Shown in pieces: positions 26,675 through 36,524 of a stretch of DNA of 64,000 nucleotides. The position numbers and the translations under genes are program-made. The notes under the pieces are model-generated. The model did not search any database. It was not told the DNA's origin and was given only the letters and a program-made list of their open reading frames with translations. The number at the start of each line of letters is the position of its first letter. Position 1 is the stretch's first letter. The stretch is from Clostridium cavendishii DSM 21758. Its GTDB lineage: Bacteria; Bacillota; Clostridia; Clostridiales; Clostridiaceae. Location of the stretch: positions 284,273-348,272 of the forward strand of contig NZ_FQZB01000006.1 in the NCBI RefSeq assembly GCF_900141845.1. The letters run 5' to 3'.

Positions 26675-27774
26675 CAATATTTCAAACTACCTTAAAAAGA
26701 CTTATTCGTTCTAAAAGCAATCTTATCTTTTTAGTAGTTTTACCTCTTGTCTTTATGCTAATAGCTTTTTCTGGCTCGAATGGAACTCCTCCGCTTAAGA
26801 TAGCTGTTGTAGATAAGGATAAGAGCGAACTTAGTCAAAGTATTATTAAAAATATAGAAGCAAAAAGTTCAGTAACTCTTGAAGATGAAAATAATATACA
26901 AAATAAACTTATAAATAATGATATAGATTATGCTATAGTAATTCCTGAGGATTTTTCAAAATCATTTATAAATGGAGATTCTATAACTCTTCAAGGCTTT
27001 GAAGCTAAAGAAGGAAATACCTCACAAGCTGTTAAACTTTCTTTAGATTCATATATGAATAACTTAAAATCTTTTGTTAAAAACTCTAAAGGAAATGAAG
27101 AAACCTTTTACAAGGCTTTAAAATATTATGAAAATGGTAGTTATAAAGTCTCTTATTTAAGTGTTGATAAAGGAGAAGGAAATAAAGCTAAAACTTTAGC
27201 TGCTATGGGTTTCATAGTTATGAATATGTTATTTTCAGCTAGCTCTGCAACTAACATTATTCTAAAAGATAAAGAAAAAAATGTCTTCACAAGACTTTTC
27301 ACTACTCCTTTAAGTAGATTTAGATATGTTTTAGAAAGCTTGCTTGCATTTTTTACAATTACTGTGACTCAAGTTACTTTATATTTTTTAATGTTTAAAT
27401 ATGTGTTTAAGTTCAATTTAGGAGATACACCTTTAAATATTTATTTGTTATTTTTAATCTTTGGTATATTTACAGTATCTATGGGTGTATTTATAGCAAC
27501 TCATTCTAAAAATTTAAGACAATCAGGCTCTATGAGTACTCTTATTAGCTTACCATTTGCTATGCTTGGTGGTTGCTTCTGGCCAAGAGATATAATGCCA
27601 GATATTCTGAAAAATATATCTAACTTCATACCTACAACGTGGATAAATACAGCCAATAGTGATGTGTTGTTTGGTTCTAATTTAGTTGATGTAAGCACAA
27701 ATATAGCCTTATTATTAGGATTAACTTTAATACTTCTGGCTATGTCCTCTAATAAACTTAAAAACAACCAATAA
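26671..27774 (+). CDS. ABC-2 type exporter permease (second)
   Basis: A 367-residue paralogue of the preceding permease with the same plan: helix at about residues 20-36, extracytoplasmic domain to about 170, and five helices from about 175 (ending LLLGLTLILLAMSS). GGCFWPRDIMPDILKNIS and the loop FTTPLSRFRYVLESL are typical of ABC-2 exporters. It ends the operon and is followed by a strong terminator. Confidence 0.9.
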   Translation: MTIFQTTLKRLIRSKSNLIFLVVLPLVFMLIAFSGSNGTPPLKIAVVDKDKSELSQSIIKNIEAKSSVTLEDENNIQNKLINNDIDYAIVIPEDFSKSFINGDSITLQGFEAKEGNTSQAVKLSLDSYMNNLKSFVKNSKGNEETFYKALKYYENGSYKVSYLSVDKGEGNKAKTLAAMGFIVMNMLFSASSATNIILKDKEKNVFTRLFTTPLSRFRYVLESLLAFFTITVTQVTLYFLMFKYVFKFNLGDTPLNIYLLFLIFGIFTVSMGVFIATHSKNLRQSGSMSTLISLPFAMLGGCFWPRDIMPDILKNISNFIPTTWINTANSDVLFGSNLVDVSTNIALLLGLTLILLAMSSNKLKNNQ

Positions 27775-27803
27775 TAAAAGTTTTCAAATATCTATAATAT
27801 AGA

Positions 27804-27842
27804 AAAAATTAGGGAAGTTACTCAGCTTCCCTAATTTTTATT
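27804..27842 (+). terminator. Terminator of the ABC exporter operon
   Basis: Perfect stem AAAAATTAGGGAAG / CTTCCCTAATTTTT with an 8-base loop and a T run, 30 bases after the last permease. Confidence 0.85.
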
Positions 27843-28085
27843 TAATTTTAAATATTCATTCTCAATTAATTATAAATTTAAATTTTCTTTACATATTGTT
27901 TCTTTATAGTTCAATATACCTAAATTTATCATATAAATCTTGATTAGCAATACTTTATACTTTAAAATTTAAAATTTCTTCAAGGTTTCTATTTAAATAT
28001 ATTCATAATTTTACAAACTTACAAAAATAAATTATGATAGGTTATATATAGAACTAAAAATAATTAAATATTAACAGGAGGAATT
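27843..28085. other. Intergenic region upstream of the two-component cassette
   Basis: AT-rich spacer after the exporter terminator. It ends with the ribosome-binding site AGGAGGA of the response regulator. No gene or recognisable RNA is seen. Confidence 0.5.
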
Positions 28086-28784
28086 ATGGATAAAAGAGCT
28101 AAAATTTTAGTTGTTGAAGATGAAAATGATATAAATAAGCTACTTTGTAATTTACTAAAAAATAATGGCCATGAAACAAAATCAGCTTTTTCAGGAACAG
28201 AAGCTTTAATGTATGTACAAAATGAAATATGGCATGCTATTTTATTAGATTTAATGATTCCTGGTCTTAGTGGTGAAGATGTTATATTAAAAATTAGAGA
28301 AATTACAAATGCTCCAATAATAGTAGTAAGCGCTAAGATATCTAAAAAGACAAAATTAGAACTATTAAACAAAGGTGCTGATGATTTTATTTGTAAACCC
28401 TTTGATCCAGATGAATTAATTGCTAGAGTTAATTCCAATTTAAGAAGATATTTAGAATTTTCTATAGATAAAGAAAAACAAAAAAATATCTTAAGTTATA
28501 AAAACATTACTCTCGATATAGAAAGTAAAGAAGTAAAAGTAGGGCAAACTATTATTCCTCTCACTGCAAGAGAATTTGAAATTCTAAAATTATTCTTAAC
28601 TAATCCTAATAAGGTATTTAGTAAATCTAATATCTTTGAAAGTGTCTGGAAAGAAGAATTTTTAGATGCTGATAATACTGTTAATGTACATATAAGCAGA
28701 TTAAGAGCCAAATTATCTAGTGTAAATAATAATGAAGATTATATAGAAACAGTTTGGGCAATGGGCTACAAATTAAAAAAATAA
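28086..28784 (+). CDS. OmpR/PhoB family response regulator
   Basis: A 232-residue two-domain regulator. The receiver has acidic residues VVEDEND at the N-terminus, the phospho-acceptor Asp in LLDLMIPG (about residue 58) and the conserved Lys in ICKPFDP (about 107). The C-terminal winged helix (about 135-230) has LTAREFEILKLFLTNPNKVF, HISRLRAKL and VWAMGYKL. It probably controls the ABC transporter genes that follow and is partnered by the kinase at 30616, with the transporter between them. Such cassettes typically sense peptide antibiotics. Confidence 0.92.
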   Translation: MDKRAKILVVEDENDINKLLCNLLKNNGHETKSAFSGTEALMYVQNEIWHAILLDLMIPGLSGEDVILKIREITNAPIIVVSAKISKKTKLELLNKGADDFICKPFDPDELIARVNSNLRRYLEFSIDKEKQKNILSYKNITLDIESKEVKVGQTIIPLTAREFEILKLFLTNPNKVFSKSNIFESVWKEEFLDADNTVNVHISRLRAKLSSVNNNEDYIETVWAMGYKLKK

Positions 28785-28887
28785 TTAAACTTATATTAAA
28801 AACTTAATACTTTTGAAAGACTTTAGTAAAGTTTTGTTATGAATCATTATTTATTATAAGGTTATAACTTATAAGGAGGTAATGAAA

Positions 28888-29808
28888 TTGAATGAATATG
28901 TAATTTCAGCTAAAAATATTACTAAAATATACGGTAACCGTAAGGTTTTAGATAACCTATCCATAAATATAAAGAAAGGCGATATATATGGATTAGTAGG
29001 TAAAAATGGTGCTGGTAAATCAACTATGCTTAGAGTACTTACAGGTCTTTCAATACCTAATGAAGGGAACGTTGAATTATTTGGGCATACAGAACAATCT
29101 AAAATTAGAAATGAAAGAAAAAGAATTGGCACATTAATAGAAGCCCCTGCTATATACCTTAACATGACTGCAAAGGAAAATCTTGAGTTAATAAAAATTC
29201 AAAGAGGCCTACCAGGAATTAAATGTATTGAAGACACTTTAAACTTAGTAGGATTAAAAAATATTGAAAAGAAAAAAACTAAAAATTTTTCATTGGGAAT
29301 GAAACAAAGGCTTGGAATTGCTATGGCATTACTAAATGATCCTGAACTTCTAATTCTAGATGAACCTATGAATGGACTAGACCCAATTGGGATAAAAGAA
29401 ATGCGTGAACTTTTACTTAAACTAAATAAAGAACTAGGGATAACAATCATAATATCGAGTCATATCTTATCTGAGCTTACTCAAGTGTCTAATAGATACG
29501 GTTTTATAAATAACGGAAAGCTAATTAAAGAACTTACATCAAGTGAATTTTCTAATATATGTAGAAAATATCTTCATTTAAAAATAGGAAGTGCTTCTGA
29601 AGTTTCAGTTATTCTAGAAAATGAACTTAAAATAAAAGATTATGAAGTTTTACCAAATAACATCATAAAAATATATGATGAGTTTGATGGTGAAAAAGTT
29701 ACTCTGACTCTCTCCAAACATAATATAGGAGTTAAGGAAATAATGCCGATAGATGAATCTCTTGAAGATTATTTTACTAAATTAGTTGGAGGACAAGATA
29801 ATGAATAA
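28888..29808 (+). CDS. ABC transporter ATP-binding protein (bacitracin/lantibiotic-resistance type)
   Basis: About 306 residues. Walker A is GLVGKNGAGKSTML, the signature is FSLGMKQRLGIAMA, and Walker B is LLILDEPMNGLDP, with H-loop ISSHILSEL. The extra C-terminal region of about 90 residues is as in BcrA/NukF-type ATPases. The TTG at 28888 is seven bases from AAGGAGGT; the in-frame ATG at 28882 is only one base from it, so the TTG start is favoured. The gene overlaps the permease gene by eight bases. Role: export or immunity against peptide antibiotics is inferred from cassette type. Confidence 0.9.
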   Translation: MNEYVISAKNITKIYGNRKVLDNLSINIKKGDIYGLVGKNGAGKSTMLRVLTGLSIPNEGNVELFGHTEQSKIRNERKRIGTLIEAPAIYLNMTAKENLELIKIQRGLPGIKCIEDTLNLVGLKNIEKKKTKNFSLGMKQRLGIAMALLNDPELLILDEPMNGLDPIGIKEMRELLLKLNKELGITIIISSHILSELTQVSNRYGFINNGKLIKELTSSEFSNICRKYLHLKIGSASEVSVILENELKIKDYEVLPNNIIKIYDEFDGEKVTLTLSKHNIGVKEIMPIDESLEDYFTKLVGGQDNE

Positions 29809-30541
29809 TTTAATTAGAGGAGAACTCTATAAATTCAAAAAAAGTAGATATATTATAATAACAATCCTTTTAACACTAGGTTTTGCAATTTACTCAAAAA
29901 GTGGTTTAGACTTTCATGTATTAAAACTAACTTTATATAGAAAATATGCGCCTATATACGGAATAGATTCTATATCATTTATATTTAATCGAATCAATTA
30001 TACTATTTTTATTTTTGCATTATTAGCTGGTGAATTTATTGCTAAAGACTTTAATAATAGTAATATAACCAAAACCTTTACTTACGGTTATAAAAGAAGT
30101 ACTGTTATTATGAGCAAATTAGTAGTCCTTATACCATTCTTTTTAATTTTGCAATTGGTACATGGAATTATATTGATTACCTATGCTTCGAAAACCAATG
30201 GCTTCTGTGAAATATTAGATTATAACACTATATTATATTTAGTTCGATTAATCGTTGTTGGATTATTATCTAACCTTGCAGTAATTTCTATTGTTACAAT
30301 GTTTGCATTAATAACAAAAAATAATTATTATACTATTGCATTAACAAGTATATTTTTAATTACTTGTAGATTTCAGGATACATTTTTAGATTGTATACTA
30401 CCTCATCTTGCTGCAATGAATGCTCTAGAACCTTTAGCATCTCAAGGCCAAGTTATAACAAGTATAAGCTTTTCAATTTTAACTTGCATATTAGCAATAG
30501 GTGGAAGCCTATTATATATAAAACGTAGCGATATTAGGTAA
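29801..30541 (+). CDS. ABC-2 type permease of the two-component-linked transporter
   Basis: About 246 residues with six hydrophobic segments (near residues 14-30, 55-75, 100-125, 140-165, 170-190 and 215-235), typical of BcrB/NukE-like permeases. The ATG at 29801 overlaps the ATPase gene in ATGAATAA, so translation is coupled. Only one permease gene is present, so it probably acts as a homodimer with the ATPase. It lies between regulator and kinase genes. Confidence 0.88.
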   Translation: MNNLIRGELYKFKKSRYIIITILLTLGFAIYSKSGLDFHVLKLTLYRKYAPIYGIDSISFIFNRINYTIFIFALLAGEFIAKDFNNSNITKTFTYGYKRSTVIMSKLVVLIPFFLILQLVHGIILITYASKTNGFCEILDYNTILYLVRLIVVGLLSNLAVISIVTMFALITKNNYYTIALTSIFLITCRFQDTFLDCILPHLAAMNALEPLASQGQVITSISFSILTCILAIGGSLLYIKRSDIR

Positions 30542-30615
30542 TAGGTAAATTGTATACAATAAAATTTATACTATTAATCTTTATTTTATAACTTTATATT
30601 GAAGTAGGTGAATAC

Positions 30616-31527
30616 ATGAATTTATTAGCTATTATCTTAACAATTATCTTGATTATTATATTTTATATAATAATGATTTTAAAATTATTTTCTTATAAAA
30701 AACAGATACGAAATATTACAACTCAAATTAAAGAATTTAAAGAAAGAAAAACTAACAAAATAATTAGTACTGAAATATATGATAAAGATATAGATGAACT
30801 GTGTTCTGAAATTAACGAATATTTATTACTTTACAAAAAGAATGAGCAAGAAAAAATAATTTTTGAAAATACATTAAAACAAGGAACAGCTAATATATCT
30901 CACGATTTAAGAACACCTTTAACTTCAATAATAGGTTATTTAAGATTACTTAAAAATAATGAAATAGATAAAGAAGAAGCTTTAGAAATACTTACTACTA
31001 AATCAAACAAATTAAAAATACTTATAGATGATTTTTTTGAATTAGCTTCAATAGAAAGCGACGATTATGAATTAGATATAAAAAAGTTAAACTTAACTAA
31101 TATAGTTAGAGACGAAACCTTATCACTTTATGAAGCTTTTAATGCAAAAGAAATAAACCCAATTATAAATATTTTAGATAAACCACTTTTTATAATGGGT
31201 GATATAGAAAGCTTAGAGAGAATAATAGGCAATTTACTTTCTAATGCCTTAAAATATGCAGAAAAAGAGGTATCTATAACTCTAAAAACTTCTAATAATA
31301 AAGCTATTTTAGAAATTTCAAATATATGTAAAAATATTGTTGAAGAAGATGTACTACATATGTTTGACAGATTTTATATGGCAGATAAAGTTCGAAAGGG
31401 CGAGGGTGTAGGTCTTGGTTTATCTATCGTAAAAAGTCTAATAGATAAATTAGATGGTACAATTACATCAGAACTTAAAGAAAATAAACTTTCTATAATA
31501 TGCGAATGGAATTGTATAAAATTCTAA
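30616..31527 (+). CDS. Sensor histidine kinase
   Basis: A 303-residue kinase with one clear N-terminal membrane helix (about residues 3-25) and no sizeable extracytoplasmic domain. The phospho-acceptor is in ANISHDLRTPLTSIIGYLRL (about residue 97). ATPase motifs are the N-box IGNLLSNALKYAE, the G-boxes GEGVGLGLSIVKSL and F-box MFDRFYMAD. The lack of a sensing domain is typical of intramembrane-sensing kinases, which detect peptide antibiotics through an associated ABC transporter. It is last in the cassette. Confidence 0.92.
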   Translation: MNLLAIILTIILIIIFYIIMILKLFSYKKQIRNITTQIKEFKERKTNKIISTEIYDKDIDELCSEINEYLLLYKKNEQEKIIFENTLKQGTANISHDLRTPLTSIIGYLRLLKNNEIDKEEALEILTTKSNKLKILIDDFFELASIESDDYELDIKKLNLTNIVRDETLSLYEAFNAKEINPIINILDKPLFIMGDIESLERIIGNLLSNALKYAEKEVSITLKTSNNKAILEISNICKNIVEEDVLHMFDRFYMADKVRKGEGVGLGLSIVKSLIDKLDGTITSELKENKLSIICEWNCIKF

Positions 31528-31535
31528 AAATCTTG

Positions 31536-31591
31536 TTTTATAATAAATAATCTCCTAGATAAATTCATCTAGGAGATTATTTATTATAAAA
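31536..31591. terminator. Long perfect hairpin after the histidine kinase gene
   Basis: A perfect 25-bp inverted repeat (31536-31560 and 31567-31591, ending CTCCTAGAT / ATCTAGGAG) with a 6-base loop, directly after the kinase stop. The outer stem is A/T only, so it can act as a terminator in either direction. Confidence 0.7.
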
Positions 31592-31710
31592 TTGTATGAA
31601 CCTTTTCAAAACCTTATTTATTATTAGCTATAAAAAATCATTGTAAAATATAATACTTTTCTTATTCTAATTTATTATTATTTTTATATGTAGCTTAATA
31701 ATTATGTATT

Positions 31711-32802
31711 TTATTTTATTGAACCATTTTTTTCTGGAGATATTTTTATCTCTCCAGACTTTATTTTTGCGTATATTTCATTGACCTTTTTTATGGTATC
31801 AGCACTCAGATTTGGATTTTCTTTCGGTATACCTACACCATCATTTTTAATACTATACATTAATGTTTTTCCGCCTTGAAAATTTCCTTGAATTGCATCT
31901 TTAATAGCATCATATGTTGCATTACTTATATTTCTAATAGCTGAAGTTAGAACAATTGACTTATTCCCTAAGTATTTACCAAAATCATATTGATCTATAT
32001 CTGAACCAACTACCCAAGCTTCTTTACCTGAAAAAGCTCTCTTTTTAGCTTCATTCATAGCTCCAAGCCCTGATTCACCAGCAGCAGCAAATATAACTTT
32101 AACACCTCTATTATACATTTCAGCAGCTAATTTTTGTCCTAAATCAACGTTATTAAATGCACCCTCATATGTGATATTCTCTGGTTTTAACTCCATTTTA
32201 GTTCCTAAATTATCATTTGCATATTTTATGCCCTGCTGAAACCCCCAATTATATCTTTGTATTGCTGGTATTTCTAATCCCCCTATAAATCCTATGTCTC
32301 CTTCTTTTAGTTGAAGTGAAGTTGCTATAGCTGCTAAAAAGCCAGCCTCCTGTTCTGCAAATAATATTGAAACTGTATTACTAGCAACATTCTCTTTGCC
32401 ACTTTCTGATTTAGGAGTTGCATTTACTATAATAAATTTTATATTTTTATTTTTTTCTTGTTCTTTAAATACACTAGTTGCAAATCTAATTCCAGGAGTT
32501 ACTATAAGATTATATCCAGAATCAATTAAGTTATTTATTTGCAAAGTAAATTGTTCTTCTGTTGCTTCTCTTGGTTTTAAATAAGTACTATCTAAATTAA
32601 ATTCCTTAGCTGCCCTTTGTATCCCTTCCCAAGTACTTTGATTAAATGATTTATCATAAATAGTTCCTGTGTCTGTAACCATACCAACTTTAATCTTTTC
32701 TCCATTTGTAGGTTGAGCTTTCGCAGTATTAGAATAATTAGTAAACAAGTTAACTGCTATTGCCACCGAAGTTATTGTAGCTATAAATATTCTTCTATTC
32801 AT
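31711..32802 (-). CDS. BMP family (Med/PnrA-like) periplasmic-type binding protein
   Basis: About 363 residues of the basic membrane protein family, which bind nucleosides or related ligands for ABC transporters. Family stretches: VGMVTDTGTIYDKSFNQSTWEG after the signal region, VTPGIRFATSVFKEQ near residue 88, GFIGGLEIPAIQRYNWGFQ near 165, FAAAGESGLGAM near 230, and VVGSDIDQYD near 255. The start chosen is the ATG at 32802, behind AGGAGGA. The N-terminus (about residues 5-32) is a signal peptide ending in NTAKAQ, without the lipobox cysteine usual in this family. No ABC transporter genes are adjacent. Export as a soluble protein is inferred. Confidence 0.88.
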   Translation of the reverse strand: MNRRIFIATITSVAIAVNLFTNYSNTAKAQPTNGEKIKVGMVTDTGTIYDKSFNQSTWEGIQRAAKEFNLDSTYLKPREATEEQFTLQINNLIDSGYNLIVTPGIRFATSVFKEQEKNKNIKFIIVNATPKSESGKENVASNTVSILFAEQEAGFLAAIATSLQLKEGDIGFIGGLEIPAIQRYNWGFQQGIKYANDNLGTKMELKPENITYEGAFNNVDLGQKLAAEMYNRGVKVIFAAAGESGLGAMNEAKKRAFSGKEAWVVGSDIDQYDFGKYLGNKSIVLTSAIRNISNATYDAIKDAIQGNFQGGKTLMYSIKNDGVGIPKENPNLSADTIKKVNEIYAKIKSGEIKISPEKNGSIK

Positions 32803-33195
32803 ACAAAATCCTCCTAAAAAACCCAATTGTATTATTATTTTAAGTATAAAAAATAATAATTAACCTTTCAGTCTTATTCATATACTAAGTTATCTATGAT
32901 ATATTTAATAATACTTTCTATGATTATATGCTGTTATACCTTTAGCAAAATTATTCATTAGATTTATCTTTAAATTAGTTTTTGCTAATGTATTTTTTAT
33001 AATCAATTAAGTTTTTATAAGATTTTTATATCAATAAAGCTTTAATAATTTAAATGACTATCCTTAATAACTATTTATTCATATTTTAAATAAAAAACTC
33101 CTCCTTAAAAATAATATTCTATTGAATTTATTTTTAAGAAAGAGTTCTTTTTTCATTTTTACAAATTTATTTACAGAATTTTAAAAATTATATTA
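32803..33195. other. Intergenic region upstream of the BMP gene
   Basis: 393 AT-rich bases. The only feature is the secA terminator near 33089-33155. No purine riboswitch or other structured RNA is recognisable before the BMP-family gene. Confidence 0.5.
33089..33155 (-). terminator. Terminator of secA
   Basis: Imperfect stem (minus strand AAAGAACTCTTTCTTAAAAA with TTTTTAAGGAGGAGTTTTTT) ending in a T run about 50 bases after the secA stop. Confidence 0.65.
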
Positions 33196-35712
33196 TTACA
33201 CTACTTCTCTTCCACAGCAGTTCTTATATTTTCTTCCGCTTCCACATGGACATGGATCATTTCTACCTGGCTCTTGTTTCTTTTTAACTGGAGCCTTTTT
33301 AACTGAGTCATCTGAATGATTGGTTACTATTTCTTCATTCTTAACCACTTGCTCTCTTTCTGGCTTATGCTCAACTTGAACATGGAATAAGAATTTAACA
33401 GTGTCAACTTTGATGTTATAAATCATTTCATCAAACATATTACTTCCTTCAAATTGGTATGCTTGAGTTGGATCTTGTTGTCTATAAGCTCTAAGACCTA
33501 TACCTTGTTTTAAGTGATCCATACTATCTATATGATCCATCCACTTAGTATCAACAACTCTAAGTAGGATAACTCTTTCAATTTCTCTCATTTGTTCTTC
33601 GCCGAAGTTTTCTTCCTTTTCAGCATACATTTTTTGAGCTACTTCTAATAATTTATCTTGAATTTCTTCATTAGTTAATACTTTTAAATCATCTATTGTA
33701 AATGTATTGTGAGGTAAGTAGATATCTTCCAAGTATCCTATTAATGATTTTAATTCATCTAATAAATTGTCTTCTACACCTGATATATGTGAGTTAACAG
33801 CTGTAAGTATTAAATCTCTTATCATATCTTGAACTTGAGATTTTAAATTTTCCCCTTCTAGAACTTCTGCTCTTTGGTTATATATAATTTCTCTTTGCTT
33901 ATTCATAACATCGTCATATCCAAGTAAAGTTTTTCTTATATCAAAGTTATTACCTTCAACTTTCTTTTGAGCATTTTCTATCGATTTTGTTACCATTCCG
34001 CTTTCTATAGCTTCATCTTCTGAAAGTCCTATTTTTTCTACTAACCCCTGAAGCTTTTCTCCACCGAATATTCTCATTAAGTCGTCTTCAAAAGATATAT
34101 AGAATATTGATGAACCTGGGTCACCTTGACGACCAGAACGACCTCTAAGCTGATTATCTATTCTTCTAGACTCATGTCTTTCAGTACCTATAATCTTTAG
34201 ACCACCAACTTCTACAACACCTTCTCCAAGCTTAATATCAGTACCTCTACCAGCCATGTTTGTAGCTATAGTAACCATTCCAAGTTCACCTGAATGTTCT
34301 ATTATTTCAGCTTCTTGTTCATGATATTTAGCATTAAGTACTTGATGCTTAACTCCTTTTTTCTTTAAAAGACTAGAAACAAGCTCTGACTTTTCAATAC
34401 TTGTTGTACCAACAAGAACTGGTTGACCTGTTTTATGAGTTTCTACTATTTCTTCAACTATAGCATTAAACTTTCCTTTTTCAGTCTTATACACTAAATC
34501 TGGCTTATCTATTCTAGCTACTGGTTTGTGAGTAGGTATTTGAATAACATCTAATCCATATATTTCTCTAAATTCAAGTTCTTCAGTTTGAGCAGTACCT
34601 GTCATACCTGAAAGCTTTCTGTACATTCTGAAATAGTTTTGGAATGTTATAGTAGCTAAAGTTTTTGATTCTCTTTCTACTTTAACACCTTCTTTAGCTT
34701 CAATAGCTTGGTGAAGACCATCTGAGTATCTTCTACCTTCCATAAGTCTTCCTGTAAATTCATCAACTATTATAACCTCGCCATCTTTAACCATATAATC
34801 TTTATCTAATCTCATTATATAGTTAGCTTTTAATGCTTGAGTTATATAATGTTGTAATTCCATATTTTCTGCATCTGCATAGTTATCTAAATGGAATGCC
34901 TTTTCTGCTTCTTCTACACCTTCATCTGTAAGCATTACTGCGTGAGCTTTTTCATCTATTGTAAAATGAGTTTCTACTGATAATCTCTTTACAAAAAAAT
35001 CAGCTATCTTATAAAAGTCAGTTGATTTTTCTCCAGCTCCTGATATTATAAGAGGAGTTCTAGCCTCATCTATAAGGATGGAGTCAACTTCATCGACTAT
35101 TGCAAAATTAAGAGGTCTTTGAACTCTTTCTTCTTTGTAAACTACCATATTGTCTCTTAAATAATCAAAACCAAATTCATTATTTGTTCCATAAGTTATA
35201 TCTGAATTATATGATTCTCTTCTTTGGTCATTGTTTAATTCATGAACTATGACACCTGTTGTTAAACCTAAGAAACTATACAGCTGTCCCATCCATTCCA
35301 TATCTCTTTTTGCTAAGTAATCATTTACTGTTACAACATGAACCCCATTCCCTGAAAGTCCATTTAAATAAGCAGGTAATGTAGCAACTAAAGTTTTACC
35401 TTCACCAGTTTTCATTTCTGATATTCTTCCTTGGTGAAGTACAACACCACCAATAAGTTGTTCTTTATAATGTTTCATACCAAGAACTCTAACCGAAGCT
35501 TCTCTACATACTGCAAAAGCTTCTGGTAATATATCATCTAAAGTTTCACCCTTTTGAAGTCTTTCTTTAAACTCAATAGTTTTTGCTTTTAGTTCATCAT
35601 CACTTAATTTTTGCATTGTTTCATCAAGTGCTTCAATCTTATCTACTATTGGTATTACTCTTTTTACTTCTCTTTCGCTATAGGTTCCAAATATCTTATT
35701 TAATAATCCCAT
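33196..35712 (-). CDS. secA: Preprotein translocase ATPase SecA
   Basis: About 838 residues. SecA drives preproteins through SecYEG. Walker A is in SEMKTGEGKTLVATLPAYL (about residue 100) and the DEAD-like box in VDEVDSILIDEARTPLI. The second nucleotide fold has GRGTDIKLGEG and RIDNQLRGRSGRQGDPGSS. The C-terminus ends in the zinc-binding SEC-C motif DPCPCGSGRKYKNCCG, which binds SecB or ribosomes. The start is the ATG at 35712 behind GAGAGGAAG, where SecA proteins begin (MGLLNKIFG); an in-frame codon five residues upstream is less likely. Monocistronic with a terminator. Confidence 0.97.
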   Translation of the reverse strand: MGLLNKIFGTYSEREVKRVIPIVDKIEALDETMQKLSDDELKAKTIEFKERLQKGETLDDILPEAFAVCREASVRVLGMKHYKEQLIGGVVLHQGRISEMKTGEGKTLVATLPAYLNGLSGNGVHVVTVNDYLAKRDMEWMGQLYSFLGLTTGVIVHELNNDQRRESYNSDITYGTNNEFGFDYLRDNMVVYKEERVQRPLNFAIVDEVDSILIDEARTPLIISGAGEKSTDFYKIADFFVKRLSVETHFTIDEKAHAVMLTDEGVEEAEKAFHLDNYADAENMELQHYITQALKANYIMRLDKDYMVKDGEVIIVDEFTGRLMEGRRYSDGLHQAIEAKEGVKVERESKTLATITFQNYFRMYRKLSGMTGTAQTEELEFREIYGLDVIQIPTHKPVARIDKPDLVYKTEKGKFNAIVEEIVETHKTGQPVLVGTTSIEKSELVSSLLKKKGVKHQVLNAKYHEQEAEIIEHSGELGMVTIATNMAGRGTDIKLGEGVVEVGGLKIIGTERHESRRIDNQLRGRSGRQGDPGSSIFYISFEDDLMRIFGGEKLQGLVEKIGLSEDEAIESGMVTKSIENAQKKVEGNNFDIRKTLLGYDDVMNKQREIIYNQRAEVLEGENLKSQVQDMIRDLILTAVNSHISGVEDNLLDELKSLIGYLEDIYLPHNTFTIDDLKVLTNEEIQDKLLEVAQKMYAEKEENFGEEQMREIERVILLRVVDTKWMDHIDSMDHLKQGIGLRAYRQQDPTQAYQFEGSNMFDEMIYNIKVDTVKFLFHVQVEHKPEREQVVKNEEIVTNHSDDSVKKAPVKKKQEPGRNDPCPCGSGRKYKNCCGREVV

Positions 35713-35955
35713 TTTTCTTCCTCTCAATTCTGTTTTGTTTCTTTAATTATCTATAAATTATACCATTTATTATTGCCTAATTTCAATAAACAAACACTAA
35801 CATAATAAAACTTTTACATTATTGTATGTTATTTATGTTAATTTTTGTATAAAAATATGAAAAAGATAAGGAATTTATGAAATTTACTCTATTTACAATA
35901 TTTTTAAAGATGTTTGTAATTAACTTTAAATTTATAAATTATTTTATACCACATC

Positions 35956-35982
35956 AAAAAAGCCTCCTAAAATTAGGAGGCT
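35956..35982 (-). terminator. Terminator of hpf
   Basis: Stem AGCCTCCTAA / TTAGGAGGCT followed by a run of T on the minus strand, a few bases after the hpf stop. Confidence 0.85.
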
Positions 35983-35987
35983 TAAAT

Positions 35988-36524
35988 TTATTTCATTTCT
36001 GGCTCTATTAATCCATAGTGACCATCTTTTCTTTTATACACCACATTCATTTGATTTGTTTCCGAATCTTGGAATACAAAGAAATTATGTCCTACAAGCT
36101 CCATTTGAAGTACTGCTTCATCTGCTGACATTGGCTTAACATCAAATCTCTTTGTCTTAACTATTTTTCCTTCATTAACTTCTTCATCAACTACTTGAGC
36201 TTCCGTTACACTTGGAAATCTTAATGAATCATAATTATTTCTTTTTGCTAATTTTGTTTTTTGCTTTCTTATTTGTCTTTCTAATTTATTTTCAACTAAA
36301 TCAATAGATTTATACATATCATCAGTAGTTTCTTCACCTCTAAGTACTACTCCATTAAATGGAATTGTCACTTCTATAGTCTGTCTATTCTTCTGTACAC
36401 TTAAAGTTGCTTTAGCTTGTACATTAGGGGTAAAGTATTTCCCAAATTTAGATATCTTTCTTTCTACTGTTTCCCTTAAAGTTGGAGTTACTTCAATATT
36501 TTTGCCATATACTGTTACTTGCAT
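35988..36524 (-). CDS. hpf: Long-form ribosome hibernation promoting factor
   Basis: A 178-residue protein with both parts of the long HPF (YvyD/RaiA family). The N-terminal domain (about residues 1-100, MQVTVYGKNIEVTPTLRETV) has the beta-alpha-beta-beta-beta-alpha fold. The C-terminal dimerisation domain (about 120-175) contains VKTKRFDVKPMSADEAVLQM and ends HYGLIEPE. It dimerises 70S ribosomes to 100S in stationary phase. A large noncoding RNA of the raiA type lies upstream on the same strand. The ATG is preceded by AGAGGGGC. Confidence 0.95.
   Translation of the reverse strand: MQVTVYGKNIEVTPTLRETVERKISKFGKYFTPNVQAKATLSVQKNRQTIEVTIPFNGVVLRGEETTDDMYKSIDLVENKLERQIRKQKTKLAKRNNYDSLRFPSVTEAQVVDEEVNEGKIVKTKRFDVKPMSADEAVLQMELVGHNFFVFQDSETNQMNVVYKRKDGHYGLIEPEMK

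Noticed and set aside
24793..31527. Considered the two ABC cassettes as parts of the lanthipeptide cluster
   Set aside because: They are about 20 kb away, separated by housekeeping genes such as secA and recD2, and have their own regulators and terminators.
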